Shown: piece after piece, positions 8,042 to 15,580 of the stretch
How positions within the stretch are numbered: the stretch's first letter is position 1
Layout: each line of letters begins with the position of its first letter
Assembly: GCA_017553815.1 (NCBI GenBank)
Contig: JAFZJT010000220.1
Location: forward strand, 1 to 15,866
DNA: 15,866 nucleotides
Source of the DNA: Clostridia bacterium
GTDB taxonomy: Bacteria > Bacillota_A > Clostridia > Christensenellales > CAG-138
Direction: 5' to 3'
Notes under the pieces: model-generated
Told to the model about the DNA's origin: nothing
The model's database searches: none
Seen by the model: the letters and a program-made list of their open reading frames with translations, nothing else
Made by a program: the position numbers and the translations under genes

Positions 8042-8800
8042 CTATTCGTATTTTTCTATCCGCACCACGAGCCTGTCCTTGCGCGTTCTTCGCGCCTGCT
8101 CCCTTAAAATGAACCTGCCGTAGCCGCGCACGGAAACGATGCTGTTTTCGGCAAGCGGCTTTGCGCCGCTCTCCATCTGCGCGCCGTTCACGAACACGAG
8201 CCCCTTTGCGATAAGCTCCGAAGCGTCCCCGCGTGAGAGCTTGCAAAACGCCGCAACGGTGCAGTCGAGCCTTTCGCTTGCTATCGTCAGCTCGGCGGGC
8301 GCGAGCCTGTAAAGCTCCCCTTCGGGCAGGCTTTCGGCGAAGCTCAATTTTAAATCGGTATGCTTCGCCTTAGAAAAGTTCTCCTTGATATGCTCCGCCA
8401 TGCTTTCGGCGCAGAAGATATAGGCGCGGTTATCGCGCAGAACTATGTCGCCAAGCGTTTCGCGCTCGATGCCAAGCCCCATCAGCGCGCCGAGAACGTC
8501 GCGATGCGTGAGCTTATCCGCAAATTTTTGGTTAAGCGGCTCGGCAAGAAGCAGCTTTATCGGAAAGGGCTCGTCGTAGCCGAGGGTCTCCGCGCTTCCG
8601 AAGCGCACCATCACCCGCTCGCACCCCGCAGAGCCGCCGAAGGCTTCAAAAGGAATGAACGAAAGCTCGCGCTTCATCCTGAAAAGCGCGTCCTGCTCCA
8701 TCAGCCCAAGAAAGGGCGTGTAGGTGAAGATGCCCTTATTATCCGCCCTTTTCGCAAGCTCTGAAAAGCGTTTTTTGATAAGCTCCGTGCCGCCGTTCAT
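8042..8800 (-). CDS. ylmH: YlmH/RqcP-like S4-domain RNA-binding protein
   Basis: A 252-residue protein matching Bacillus YlmH (257 residues) over its length. The diagnostic central motif is DVLGALMGLGIERETLGDIV (101-120). An S4 RNA-binding domain covers about 170-235 and ends SVRGYGRF (223-230). YlmH (RqcP) helps RqcH add C-terminal Ala tails to peptides on stalled large ribosomal subunits. In many Firmicutes it sits among division genes (ylmE-sepF-ylmG-divIVA), but none of those is here. The ATG at 8798-8800 lies four bases after the stop of the upstream lipoprotein gene, and no clear Shine-Dalgarno is seen, so translation is probably coupled. The frame is open far upstream, but that part reads as out-of-frame lipoprotein sequence and does not fit the family. 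Confidence 0.9.
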   Translation of the reverse strand: MNGGTELIKKRFSELAKRADNKGIFTYTPFLGLMEQDALFRMKRELSFIPFEAFGGSAGCERVMVRFGSAETLGYDEPFPIKLLLAEPLNQKFADKLTHRDVLGALMGLGIERETLGDIVLRDNRAYIFCAESMAEHIKENFSKAKHTDLKLSFAESLPEGELYRLAPAELTIASERLDCTVAAFCKLSRGDASELIAKGLVFVNGAQMESGAKPLAENSIVSVRGYGRFILREQARRTRKDRLVVRIEKYE

Positions 8801-8804
8801 TTCA

Positions 8805-10028
8805 TCAATCGAAGAATTGATACTTCGCGGTCTCGGGGTCGAAGGTGCAGAGCTTTCTTGCGACCTCTTCGCCGAAGATATTGTAGCTGATATCATAGAA
8901 CACGATAAGCCCGTTCTCATGGTCGAGCTCGTAGGTGTCGCCCGAGCATTTTCCCGTGTAAAGGTCCTTATAGAAGGTTCCGTCGACCGTGAAATACTCG
9001 GAAGCGCGGTAGGTATCGCCCTCGAGCACCGAAACGTTGTTGTCGGGATAGCCATGACTCGTTCTTGCGTTTCTTGTGAAGCCGAAGAAGTAGAGGCTGT
9101 TTCCGCCCAGGTCCCAGGTGGGGTCGGCGTAGCGCCATTCGTCCTGATACCTGAACACCGTCCACTCGTGTATCGCGTTGTCGCCCTTTCTGAGGCCGTG
9201 CACGGTCAGCGACTCCGCGCCGAGCTGGCAGATGAGGAAGTTGTACGCCCTCGCGAAGCACCAGCAAACGCCCGTTTTATCAATTATCGCGTTCACGGTA
9301 TGGCGGTAAACGTACGGAACTTCGCTCGAACCGTCGGGGTCCTCGCCGTTTATATTGATGCCGTTGTAAACTATGCACGAGGTCAAGGTTTTATAGACCG
9401 TCAGCACCTGCATAATGAAGCTGTCGCTCTCCACGACCGGGTCAAGAAGCTCGCCTATCCTCTCTTCAAAATCCGCTATCGCCTTTTCGTGCTCCTCGCT
9501 CGAGCCCATGTATTCCCAGCGGATGGTGCCGTTTTCCTCAACTATCGTCTCGTCGCTCACGTCCGCAAAAAAGAGCGGGAAATACATATCGATAACGCGC
9601 CAGAGGTTCTCATGCGCCTCCATCCCCGCGGGGATCTCGACCTCGTTTTCGTATGAAAAATACGCGGCGGCAACGCGGCGGTACAGCTCGCGGTCGCCCT
9701 CGCTCATAAGCACGAGCACTTCCTCTGGTATCGCGAAATAATCGTATTTGACCTCCCGCGCAAGCTCGATATCGCGAAACGCTATCGAAAGCGGCTCGGG
9801 CGTGGGCTCGGGCGTCGGCACCTCGGTCGGCTCTGGCGTTGGGGTAGGCGCGTCGGTCGGCGCTGCGGTCTTGCTCGCCGTGGGAGCGGGTTCAGCCGTG
9901 ATCGCCGCCGTCGGTTCGGGCGTGTTCGCGCCAACTGTGGTTTTGCAGGCAAAAAGTGCGCCCGCCGTCACGCAGACAAGTCCGAATGCCGAAAATCTTT
10001 GAAGCTTAGTAAACAGTTCTTTATTCAT
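8805..10028 (-). CDS. Transglutaminase-like lipoprotein
   Basis: A 407-residue exported protein. A signal peptide with hydrophobic core FGLVCVTAGALFA ends at a probable lipobox (LFAC, Cys28). A low-complexity linker rich in Thr, Pro and Glu follows (about 37-79), as in surface lipoproteins with a spacer in the cell wall. The C-terminal half carries a transglutaminase-like fold with a full papain-type triad: Cys255 in TGVCWCFARAYNFL, His287 in HEWTVFR and Asp302 in YADPTWDLGG. Bacterial members act as proteases or wall-associated enzymes, so crosslinking activity should not be assumed. The ATG at 10026-10028 has AAAGGA close upstream. It is transcribed divergently from the D,D-carboxypeptidase and directly precedes the S4-domain gene. 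Confidence 0.9.
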   Translation of the reverse strand: MNKELFTKLQRFSAFGLVCVTAGALFACKTTVGANTPEPTAAITAEPAPTASKTAAPTDAPTPTPEPTEVPTPEPTPEPLSIAFRDIELAREVKYDYFAIPEEVLVLMSEGDRELYRRVAAAYFSYENEVEIPAGMEAHENLWRVIDMYFPLFFADVSDETIVEENGTIRWEYMGSSEEHEKAIADFEERIGELLDPVVESDSFIMQVLTVYKTLTSCIVYNGININGEDPDGSSEVPYVYRHTVNAIIDKTGVCWCFARAYNFLICQLGAESLTVHGLRKGDNAIHEWTVFRYQDEWRYADPTWDLGGNSLYFFGFTRNARTSHGYPDNNVSVLEGDTYRASEYFTVDGTFYKDLYTGKCSGDTYELDHENGLIVFYDISYNIFGEEVARKLCTFDPETAKYQFFD

Positions 10029-10077
10029 ATCCTTTGATCATCCGTTTGATTCAATCTATGCTGCGCTTCTCATGACC

Positions 10078-10094
10078 CGCATGCCCGGCATGCG
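10078..10094. promoter_or_regulatory. Perfect palindrome CGCATGCC-C-GGCATGCG
   Basis: Eight-base perfect arms (10078-10085 and 10087-10094) flank a single base. It sits in the leader of the lipoprotein gene, about 50 bases before its start codon and about 40 bases after its -10 box. It could be a dimeric operator or the stem of an RNA hairpin. It has no T-run and is not a terminator. Confidence 0.45.
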
Positions 10095-10131
10095 TCTGCT
10101 CATCAAAGCGCCGCTAATTCGCAACTCTATT

Positions 10132-10160
10132 ATTATAGCATCTTGCGCCGTTAAAAAAAA
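10132..10160 (-). promoter_or_regulatory. Promoter of the lipoprotein-to-acetyltransferase gene run
   Basis: On the minus strand TATAAT (10132-10137) is preceded by TGC, making an extended -10 box (TGCTATAAT). The -35 position (10155-10160) falls in a run of T, which is a poor match, so the extended -10 probably carries the promoter. The predicted leader is about 97 nt and contains the palindrome at 10078-10094. Confidence 0.6.
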
Positions 10161-10232
10161 GCATGAAAATCGCACTCTGCGCACGAATCGCGCCTATTAT
10201 TGTATATAAGCCCATACTTCCGCTTTTCGCTA

Positions 10233-10261
10233 TGTACAATTGAGCTGTTGAATGATATAAT
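10233..10261 (+). promoter_or_regulatory. Promoter of the D,D-carboxypeptidase/aminopeptidase unit
   Basis: TGTACA (10233-10238), 17 bases, then a consensus TATAAT (10256-10261). The predicted start is near 10268, about 57 bases before the chosen ATG. About 100 bases separate the two divergent -10 boxes, so a shared regulator is possible. No other gene is seen in 10029-10324. Confidence 0.65.
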
Positions 10262-10324
10262 GTTAGGGTGTATATTTATGCGGTCATGCGGCCGCAGTAT
10301 CAACGGTTTCCGAAGGGAGTGCGT

Positions 10325-12247
10325 ATGAGGCGCTTATTGTTCATCTTCATAGCGGCGGCGATGCTTCTATCGCTCCTGCCCTTTTCTGCGCTCTGCGAGC
10401 AGCAGGAAATCGCGCCGCAGCCAACGCCCGCTCCCGCGCAGAGCATGCCTCCCAAGGAGGATGCCGACCCCTTCGCCGATATCACCACGCCCTATATCTA
10501 CCTTATCGAAGCCGATACGGGAGCGCTGCTGTATTCCCGCGAGGGCGATACCCGCGCCTTCCCCGCGAGCACGACCAAGATAATGAGCGCGTTGGTGGCG
10601 GTCGAAAACCTGCCCGATCTCAACAAGGTCATAACCCTCGGCTGGCGGCCCGTGGTCGGCTTCGGTCCAACGAGCTCGCTGATGGGGCTTGAGGTTGGCG
10701 AGCAGATATCGCTTATCGACATGCTGTACGGCATGCTCCTGCGCTCCGGCAACGACGCTGCCAAGGCGATCGCGATAGAAACCGCCTACGAGCATTTCGG
10801 CTCGTGGATAGACCCCGCCGATTCGGTCTCGCTCTTTGTCAGCCTTATGAACGAGAAGGCGCGCGAGCTCGGCATGAGCTCCACGCATTTTGCAACCGTG
10901 GACGGCAGGCACGATGAGGAGCACTACACCACCGCGCATGATTTCGCAATCCTCATGAACGCGGCGCTCAAGAATCCGATCGTTGCGCAGATACTCTCAA
11001 CGCCTACCTATCAGGTGCAGGCAACGAATATCCACCCGAACGGCTTCTATTTCGAGAATTCAAACCGCCTTATCTGCACCAAGTCCTCGGATACCGAGAG
11101 CTTCCTCTACGAATACTGCATCGGCGGCAAGACCGGCGAAACGAACGAGGCGGGCTACTGCCTTGTGAGCGCCGCGCGAAGAAACGGCGTTACGCTGATA
11201 CTCGTTCAGTTCGGGGACAGCAATACGGGAACCACCTCTTATTACCGCTATCAGACCGCGCCCGTTATCTACGAATGGGGCTTTGAAAACTACCGCGCGT
11301 TCGCGCTCTCCGAGTTCAATGTGCAAACCGATTTTGAGCTCGCCGCGGACAACTGCTCCCCCTTCGATCCCGAAAACGGCCGATTCACCGCGAAGGCGGC
11401 GATCGACGGGCTTTCGATCACCGGCGCATATACGAGCATCCGCGAATACATGGAGAATCCGGCAAGGATAATCACTGTTGTGAACTCCGATTACGCCGAA
11501 GCGCCGATCAGAAAGGGCGACGTTGTTGGCTACGTTGACTATCATTTCTACGAAAACGCCTTTATCAGGGCGAATCTGATCGCGCAACGCGACGTTGCCT
11601 CGGCCTCCGATATCGATATCGAGCCTCATGAGACCGCGTTCATCTCCGTTACCTTTCCCCCGGGCAGCGGCAAAAAGACCGTTCTTGGGATCGAGCACGA
11701 GCCCGGCGCAGATCAGTACACCGTTTGGCACTACTACAACGGCAGCCTCTACACCTCATCGAGCGATGAATGGCATTATCTGACCATTGACGGCGGCGTT
11801 TTCAAGGCGGAGGCGTCCTCGGAGCTTGTCGGCAGGGTGGCGCTCTATCGGCGCTGCTTCGACAGCAACGGCGAGGCCTACTACCGCAGGGAGGATTCCG
11901 TGAGCGACGGCGCGGAGTACGCAATCGTTGCGGACGGCATGGCGCTCTGCGCGTCCTCGCAGGGCGGCTCGCTCAAGGCATCCCCCGTCATCCTTGACGG
12001 CAGCGGCATAATAACCGGCGGCATAGGCGAGAGCATGATCTGGCGCTTTTCAAGCCATTCCACAGGCTATCGCATCGCAAACGCCTCAAGATATCTTGTT
12101 CGCAAGGGGCCGAGCGGGGTGTTGTTCTGGGTGCTGCTGCTCGTTATCGCGCTTATCGCGCTGATCGTAGTTCGGCTTCTGGTGCTTCGCAAAAAGCATT
12201 CAAGAAGGCGCAGAAACGCCAAAAGATACCGCGCCACCATGCGGTAA
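10325..12247 (+). CDS. D-alanyl-D-alanine carboxypeptidase with extra C-terminal module and membrane anchor
   Basis: A 640-residue exported penicillin-binding protein of the S11 (DacA/PBP5) family, which trims the terminal D-Ala from peptidoglycan stems. A signal peptide (1 to about 24, MRRLLFIFIAAAMLLSLL) is followed by a Gln/Pro-rich spacer. The catalytic domain has all motifs: STTK (Ser82, Lys85), SGN (141-143) and KTG (269-271). A PBP5-C-like beta domain follows, including APIRKGDVVGYV (about 393-404). Unlike typical DacA (about 400-450 residues) it continues with a module of roughly 140 residues, then a membrane helix (about 599-621) and a very basic cytoplasmic tail. The ATG at 10325-10327 is chosen for its AAGGGAG site and the signal peptide; a GTG at 10268 would add 19 codons ahead of the signal. 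M18 aminopeptidase follows after 44 bases without a terminator. Confidence 0.94.
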   Translation: MRRLLFIFIAAAMLLSLLPFSALCEQQEIAPQPTPAPAQSMPPKEDADPFADITTPYIYLIEADTGALLYSREGDTRAFPASTTKIMSALVAVENLPDLNKVITLGWRPVVGFGPTSSLMGLEVGEQISLIDMLYGMLLRSGNDAAKAIAIETAYEHFGSWIDPADSVSLFVSLMNEKARELGMSSTHFATVDGRHDEEHYTTAHDFAILMNAALKNPIVAQILSTPTYQVQATNIHPNGFYFENSNRLICTKSSDTESFLYEYCIGGKTGETNEAGYCLVSAARRNGVTLILVQFGDSNTGTTSYYRYQTAPVIYEWGFENYRAFALSEFNVQTDFELAADNCSPFDPENGRFTAKAAIDGLSITGAYTSIREYMENPARIITVVNSDYAEAPIRKGDVVGYVDYHFYENAFIRANLIAQRDVASASDIDIEPHETAFISVTFPPGSGKKTVLGIEHEPGADQYTVWHYYNGSLYTSSSDEWHYLTIDGGVFKAEASSELVGRVALYRRCFDSNGEAYYRREDSVSDGAEYAIVADGMALCASSQGGSLKASPVILDGSGIITGGIGESMIWRFSSHSTGYRIANASRYLVRKGPSGVLFWVLLLVIALIALIVVRLLVLRKKHSRRRRNAKRYRATMR

Positions 12248-12291
12248 AGCAAAATCACCAATAACAAAAACGTTTCAATATGGAGGAAATC

Positions 12292-13584
12292 ATGGAAACC
12301 AACCTTAACGGACTCATCTCCCTGCTCGAAAAATCGGTCTCGCCCTATCACACTGCGGCGGAGGCTATGCGGCTTCTTGATGAAGCGGGCTTCGTAAGGC
12401 TCGAGCAAAACGGAAAATGGGAGCTCAAAAAGGGAAAGGATTACTACGTTAAATGCTTTGGAACGATGGTCATCGCGTTCCACGTCGGCTCCGAATACGC
12501 GCCCGGAGATCCGTTCCGCCTCGCGGCGAGCCACACCGATTGGCCCTGCTATTACATCAAGCCCTCCCCCGAGCAGACTGCGGCGGGCTGTCTCAAGCTC
12601 AGCATCGAGCCCTACGGCGGCATGATCCACTCGTCCTGGCTCGACCGTCCCCTTTCTGCGGCGGGTCTTGTGACGCTCAAGTCCGAAAACGTTCTCGAGC
12701 CCGAGCGCAGGCTCGTGGACTTTGAAAAGCCCATCCTGACCATCCCCAATCTTGCCATCCACCTCAACCGCGATGTCAACAAGGGCGTTGCGCTCAATCC
12801 GAATAAGGATATGCTTCCTATCTGCGCGAGCATTGAAAAGGATTTCAATAAGGACGGCTATTTCGTTAAGATGCTCGCCGAATATATGGGCGTTGAGAGC
12901 GAAAATATCCTCAGCTACGACCTCTGCGTTTACAACACCGAAAAGCCCGTGCTCTGCGGCTTCGACGAGAGCATACTGACCGCGGCAAGGCTCGACAACA
13001 TCACCTCGACCCACGCGATACTTCAGGGCATCATGGGTTGCGGCGCAAAGCGCGGCGTTTGCGCGGCCATCCTCTTCGACAACGAGGAGGTCGGCTCCGG
13101 CACCAAGCAGGGTGCGAACAGCTCCACACTCAGAATGATGCTTGAGAAGCTCTCCCTCGCCCTTGGCGCCACGAGGAGCGAATTCATCGACTCGCTGACG
13201 GGCGGCTTCATGCTCTCCTGCGACGTTGCGCATGCCAAGCACCCCAACCACGCCGAGCTTGCGGACGGTACGAGCGCGAGCGAGCTCAACAAGGGCGTTT
13301 CGCTCAAGATGAACTATGAGCAGAAGTATTCGACCGAAGCGAGGGGCATCGGCATCGTTGAGAGCATCTGCAAAAAGTACGAGATACCGCTTCAGCACTA
13401 TATGAACCGCCCCGACCTGCGCGGCGGCGGCACCCTCGGCTCCGACGCGGCCTCCCAGCTCGGCATGAGCACCGCGGACGTGGGCGTTCCGATGCTCGCG
13501 ATGCACGCCTGCCGCGAAGCGATGGGCGCGAATGATCAGGCGGCGCTCGATGCGCTCGTTCTGCGCTATTTCAACGAGGAATAA
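12292..13584 (+). CDS. M18-family metallo-aminopeptidase
   Basis: A 430-residue cytoplasmic zinc aminopeptidase of the M18 (aspartyl aminopeptidase/ApeA-like) family, removing N-terminal residues from peptides. The dinuclear metal site can be followed through its ligands: His81 in AASHTDWP, Asp235 in ARLDNITS, Glu265/Glu266 in LFDNEEVGSGT, Asp311 in LSCDVAHA and His405 in AMHACREAM. The family stretch NRPDLRGGGTLGSDAASQLG (372-391) is intact. The ATG at 12292-12294 is preceded by GGAGG at 5-base spacing; an ATG four codons earlier overlaps that site and is rejected. Length is normal. It shares a transcript with the upstream carboxypeptidase and ends at a strong terminator. Confidence 0.96.
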   Translation: METNLNGLISLLEKSVSPYHTAAEAMRLLDEAGFVRLEQNGKWELKKGKDYYVKCFGTMVIAFHVGSEYAPGDPFRLAASHTDWPCYYIKPSPEQTAAGCLKLSIEPYGGMIHSSWLDRPLSAAGLVTLKSENVLEPERRLVDFEKPILTIPNLAIHLNRDVNKGVALNPNKDMLPICASIEKDFNKDGYFVKMLAEYMGVESENILSYDLCVYNTEKPVLCGFDESILTAARLDNITSTHAILQGIMGCGAKRGVCAAILFDNEEVGSGTKQGANSSTLRMMLEKLSLALGATRSEFIDSLTGGFMLSCDVAHAKHPNHAELADGTSASELNKGVSLKMNYEQKYSTEARGIGIVESICKKYEIPLQHYMNRPDLRGGGTLGSDAASQLGMSTADVGVPMLAMHACREAMGANDQAALDALVLRYFNEE

Positions 13585-13597
13585 GCTTTATAAAACG

Positions 13598-13633
13598 AAA
13601 CGGGCATCCGGCTATCGGGTGCCCCGTTTTAAA
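13598..13633 (+). terminator. Intrinsic terminator after the aminopeptidase gene
   Basis: AAACGGGCATCCG (13598-13610) and CGGGTG-C-CCCGTTT (13616-13629) form a 13-bp stem with one bulged C and one G-U pair around a 5-base loop. The second arm runs into TTTT. It starts 14 bases after the stop codon, and its A-rich 5' flank could give it weaker activity on the other strand. Confidence 0.88.
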
Positions 13634-13667
13634 CCTTATGCGCTGATTCGCGCGGGAAGGAGCGCTT

Positions 13668-14096
13668 ATGGAATGGGAAACCTTTTACGACCGCTGGGAG
13701 GACTGGGCGGAGAGCACGCTTATCGCGCGCATCTCCTCTTTAAAGAGCGTCGGCCCATCGGATGAGGTCACCGAGGTCGCCTGCTTCAGCCTTTCCTTCG
13801 ACGCCTCGTACAAGCTGATAACCAAGGCTATCAAGCTCGGCGCGTCGTTTTCATTTGACGATATCATCGAGCTCGACGAATACTACAGCGAGCTGGCGGA
13901 AGAGGTGCTTATTAACGGTGACTGCCTACTCACTGTACCTCAGGCGGCGTTTGTTCGTAGGCACAGGTTACGAAAACTCTTTTCTATGTGCTCAACCCCA
14001 ACTATTGATATTGAGCATGAATTAATCATATTAGGCATAAAAGCGCAAACGATACCTCGTATGCAACAGAGTATCGTTTTCCTTTCGTCAGCTTAA
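13668..14096 (+). CDS. Hypothetical protein with a possibly chimeric C-terminus
   Basis: A 142-residue frame starting MEWETFYDRWEDWAESTL, with AAGGAG seven bases before the ATG. I do not recognise the family. The first 83 or so residues are acidic and helical-looking (for example SFDDIIELDEYYSELAEEVL) and use the GC-rich codons of the neighbouring genes. From about base 13915 the sequence becomes AT-rich and the protein becomes basic and irregular (RRHRLRKLFSMCS). Near the end the frame passes through a 9-bp terminator-like hairpin (14048-14080). This suggests that the 5' part is an original gene and the 3' part is sequence joined to it by an insertion or deletion. No signal peptide or membrane segment is seen. 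The gene faces the AT-rich pair to its right. Confidence 0.6.
   Translation: MEWETFYDRWEDWAESTLIARISSLKSVGPSDEVTEVACFSLSFDASYKLITKAIKLGASFSFDDIIELDEYYSELAEEVLINGDCLLTVPQAAFVRRHRLRKLFSMCSTPTIDIEHELIILGIKAQTIPRMQQSIVFLSSA
14048..14080 (-). terminator. Terminator-like hairpin between convergent units
   Basis: Perfect 9-bp arms AAACGATAC (14048-14056) and GTATCGTTT (14072-14080) with a 15-base loop. On the plus strand it continues TTCCTTT; on the minus strand it continues GCGCTTTT. It lies about 50 bases past the stop of the minus-strand membrane-protein gene, so it may end that unit, while also lying inside the last codons of the plus-strand frame. Confidence 0.5.
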
Positions 14097-14130
14097 ATGA
14101 TTTTATAAAGCATACGTTTTTTTAACAAAG

Positions 14131-14961
14131 TTAATTCTTTTGAAGCTTTCTTTTTTTAACATTATACAGTACGGTTATCGAAATAACCAATACTGCAGCA
14201 GCAGTAAAAAAACAGGTAACACGAGTGGTGTTCTTCTCGTAGGAGGTCTCAATTCCCAAATCCGGCAAAAGTTCAATCGACTGTGGAAAACCATCAGCAT
14301 TAGGGTCGTTGTTTTTCGCAGAGTTGCGTTCAAACGCATTCATGTAGTCCTTGATTGTTGGAAGCTGCCTATATGTTGTTACCTTGCGATATTCGTCTGC
14401 AACCCCATACGCATTCGTTGTTATCAAACAGATATCACCATTAAACTCCTGTGCAATCGCAGGGGTTGAAACAGACAGCACCACTATCTGAGGATTGCTA
14501 TCGATATTCTCTTTTAGAGCAAGCGTTTCCATAATGCGCATTGCATCCCCAATCCCAAACGCAATATCCATGCCATAATACGATAACTCGCCATTGCGTC
14601 TTAACACCATAAAGCCTGCAACGATATCGTCATCGGGCTTCGTGACGGTAAAGTACCAAGTACCATTATTGTTCTCGTTCTTATAAACCAACTCACCATC
14701 ACCCATAAGCCTTGGCTGTAGGTATCCGCATCCTATTTTAAGCTCGGCAATACTTTCAGCGGATGAAAACGCTTCACCTACAAAGCCGAAATCCGCTCCC
14801 ATAAATTGCCTCTGCTCATCCAGTGCCTTTTTTGCATACTCCACTATCTCCAAAGGAACTTCATCTACAGGATGAGCTTTTTCCGCCTTTGTGATACCAC
14901 TTGAATATAAGGCAAGAAAGCATATAAGTATGTTGCAAAATACTGCTATGACTCTTTTCAT
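14131..14961 (-). CDS. Predicted single-span membrane protein of unknown function
   Basis: A 276-residue protein I do not recognise. It has a signal peptide (about 1-26, VIAVFCNILICFLALYSSG) and a C-terminal transmembrane helix (about 246-265, CFFTAAAVLVISITVL), then a short basic tail (NVKKRKLQKN). The predicted topology is type I with about 220 residues outside. The outer part is mixed alpha/beta with no repeats, including TWYFTVTKPDDDIVAGFMVL and VSTPAIAQEFNGDICLITTN. The ATG at 14959-14961 follows AGGAGAAG. It starts 28 bases after the cysteine-peptidase gene and is surely co-transcribed. Codon use is AT-rich, unlike the flanking chromosome. A role as anchor, partner or inhibitor of the peptidase is possible but only inferred from the pairing. 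Confidence 0.85.
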   Translation of the reverse strand: MKRVIAVFCNILICFLALYSSGITKAEKAHPVDEVPLEIVEYAKKALDEQRQFMGADFGFVGEAFSSAESIAELKIGCGYLQPRLMGDGELVYKNENNNGTWYFTVTKPDDDIVAGFMVLRRNGELSYYGMDIAFGIGDAMRIMETLALKENIDSNPQIVVLSVSTPAIAQEFNGDICLITTNAYGVADEYRKVTTYRQLPTIKDYMNAFERNSAKNNDPNADGFPQSIELLPDLGIETSYEKNTTRVTCFFTAAAVLVISITVLYNVKKRKLQKN

Positions 14962-14989
14962 ATCACTTCTCCTGCTTTATAAATTTTAT

Positions 14990-15580
14990 TCATTTTCTAA
15001 TTTGATGCAGCGAACGATCCCATACGTACCAAAGATCTCCGTACTCAAATGAATAAACTGTGTGATTGCACGCCGAATCGTACGTCATAACGCGCATCGT
15101 CGCATATCCCGGATCCATTATAAATACGTACCGAACACCGTCTTCAGAATCATGAAAACCCTTTAAGACTGTTTGATGCCCTCCTATATTTATAATACCC
15201 CAACGTAAAACAATCGGTTTGCCGGACTTTATACTGTTTTTTATGGCGCTATATGACAGTTTTGATTCACTCAAAGTTGAATAGATACCATACTTACTCA
15301 AACCAAATTTGGTTTCCTCCAAAGTTGCAGGATCATTATTTGTGCTATTATTCTTAACTTTATATGAGAAATCTTGCTGAGAAATACTCTGATTAAGCAT
15401 ATAGCTTGCAACCGCTGCGCCGCTTGCAGCCCAACACCAGTAGCTTTTTTGCTGCTCGATTTGCGGAACATCTAACAATGCAAATACAGAATAGGCCTTA
15501 ATCCTATTCGGAATCATTGCCGTAACAAACAGCATGCACAGTATCACCCCGTAGGCTTCGATTCGTCTAACTCTTTTCAA
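14990..15580 (-). CDS. Secreted papain-like cysteine peptidase (AvrRpt2/C39-like)
   Basis: A 196-residue exported peptidase. After a signal peptide (hydrophobic core GVILCMLFVTAMIP, about 11-24) the mature part begins with the family block VPQIEQQKSYWCWAASGAAV. The papain-fold catalytic set is readable: Gln43 (oxyanion), Cys49 in WCWAAS, His135 in GGHQTVLKGF and Asp156 in MDPGYA. The WCWAA block and small size fit the AvrRpt2-like (C70) and C39-like secreted groups. There is no ABC-transporter fusion, so it is not a bacteriocin exporter. The start is TTG (15578-15580), supported by AAGGAG and by alignment with the start region of the following gene. The protein is short, with almost no prodomain between signal and catalytic core. 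The target is unknown. Confidence 0.88.
   Translation of the reverse strand: MKRVRRIEAYGVILCMLFVTAMIPNRIKAYSVFALLDVPQIEQQKSYWCWAASGAAVASYMLNQSISQQDFSYKVKNNSTNNDPATLEETKFGLSKYGIYSTLSESKLSYSAIKNSIKSGKPIVLRWGIINIGGHQTVLKGFHDSEDGVRYVFIMDPGYATMRVMTYDSACNHTVYSFEYGDLWYVWDRSLHQIRK

Noticed and set aside
8801..9055. Extension of the S4-domain gene upstream to a start at 9055
   Set aside because: The extra residues are Ser/Arg/Thr-rich sequence read out of frame through the lipoprotein gene, and YlmH family length fits the start at 8800.
8724..9656. A 310-codon plus-strand frame opposite the lipoprotein gene
   Set aside because: The minus strand holds a lipoprotein with signal peptide, lipobox and full transglutaminase triad; the opposite frame has no family features.
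12067..13506. A long (479-codon) open frame on the minus strand opposite the aminopeptidase gene
   Set aside because: It is antisense to a complete M18 gene with all metal ligands, has no recognisable domain, and is explained by the GC-rich codon bias that removes stops from the opposite strand.
14990..15580. C39 peptidase as part of a bacteriocin export system
   Set aside because: No ABC-transporter domain, precursor peptide with a double-Gly leader, or immunity gene is present; the protein is a small exported enzyme of the AvrRpt2-like type.
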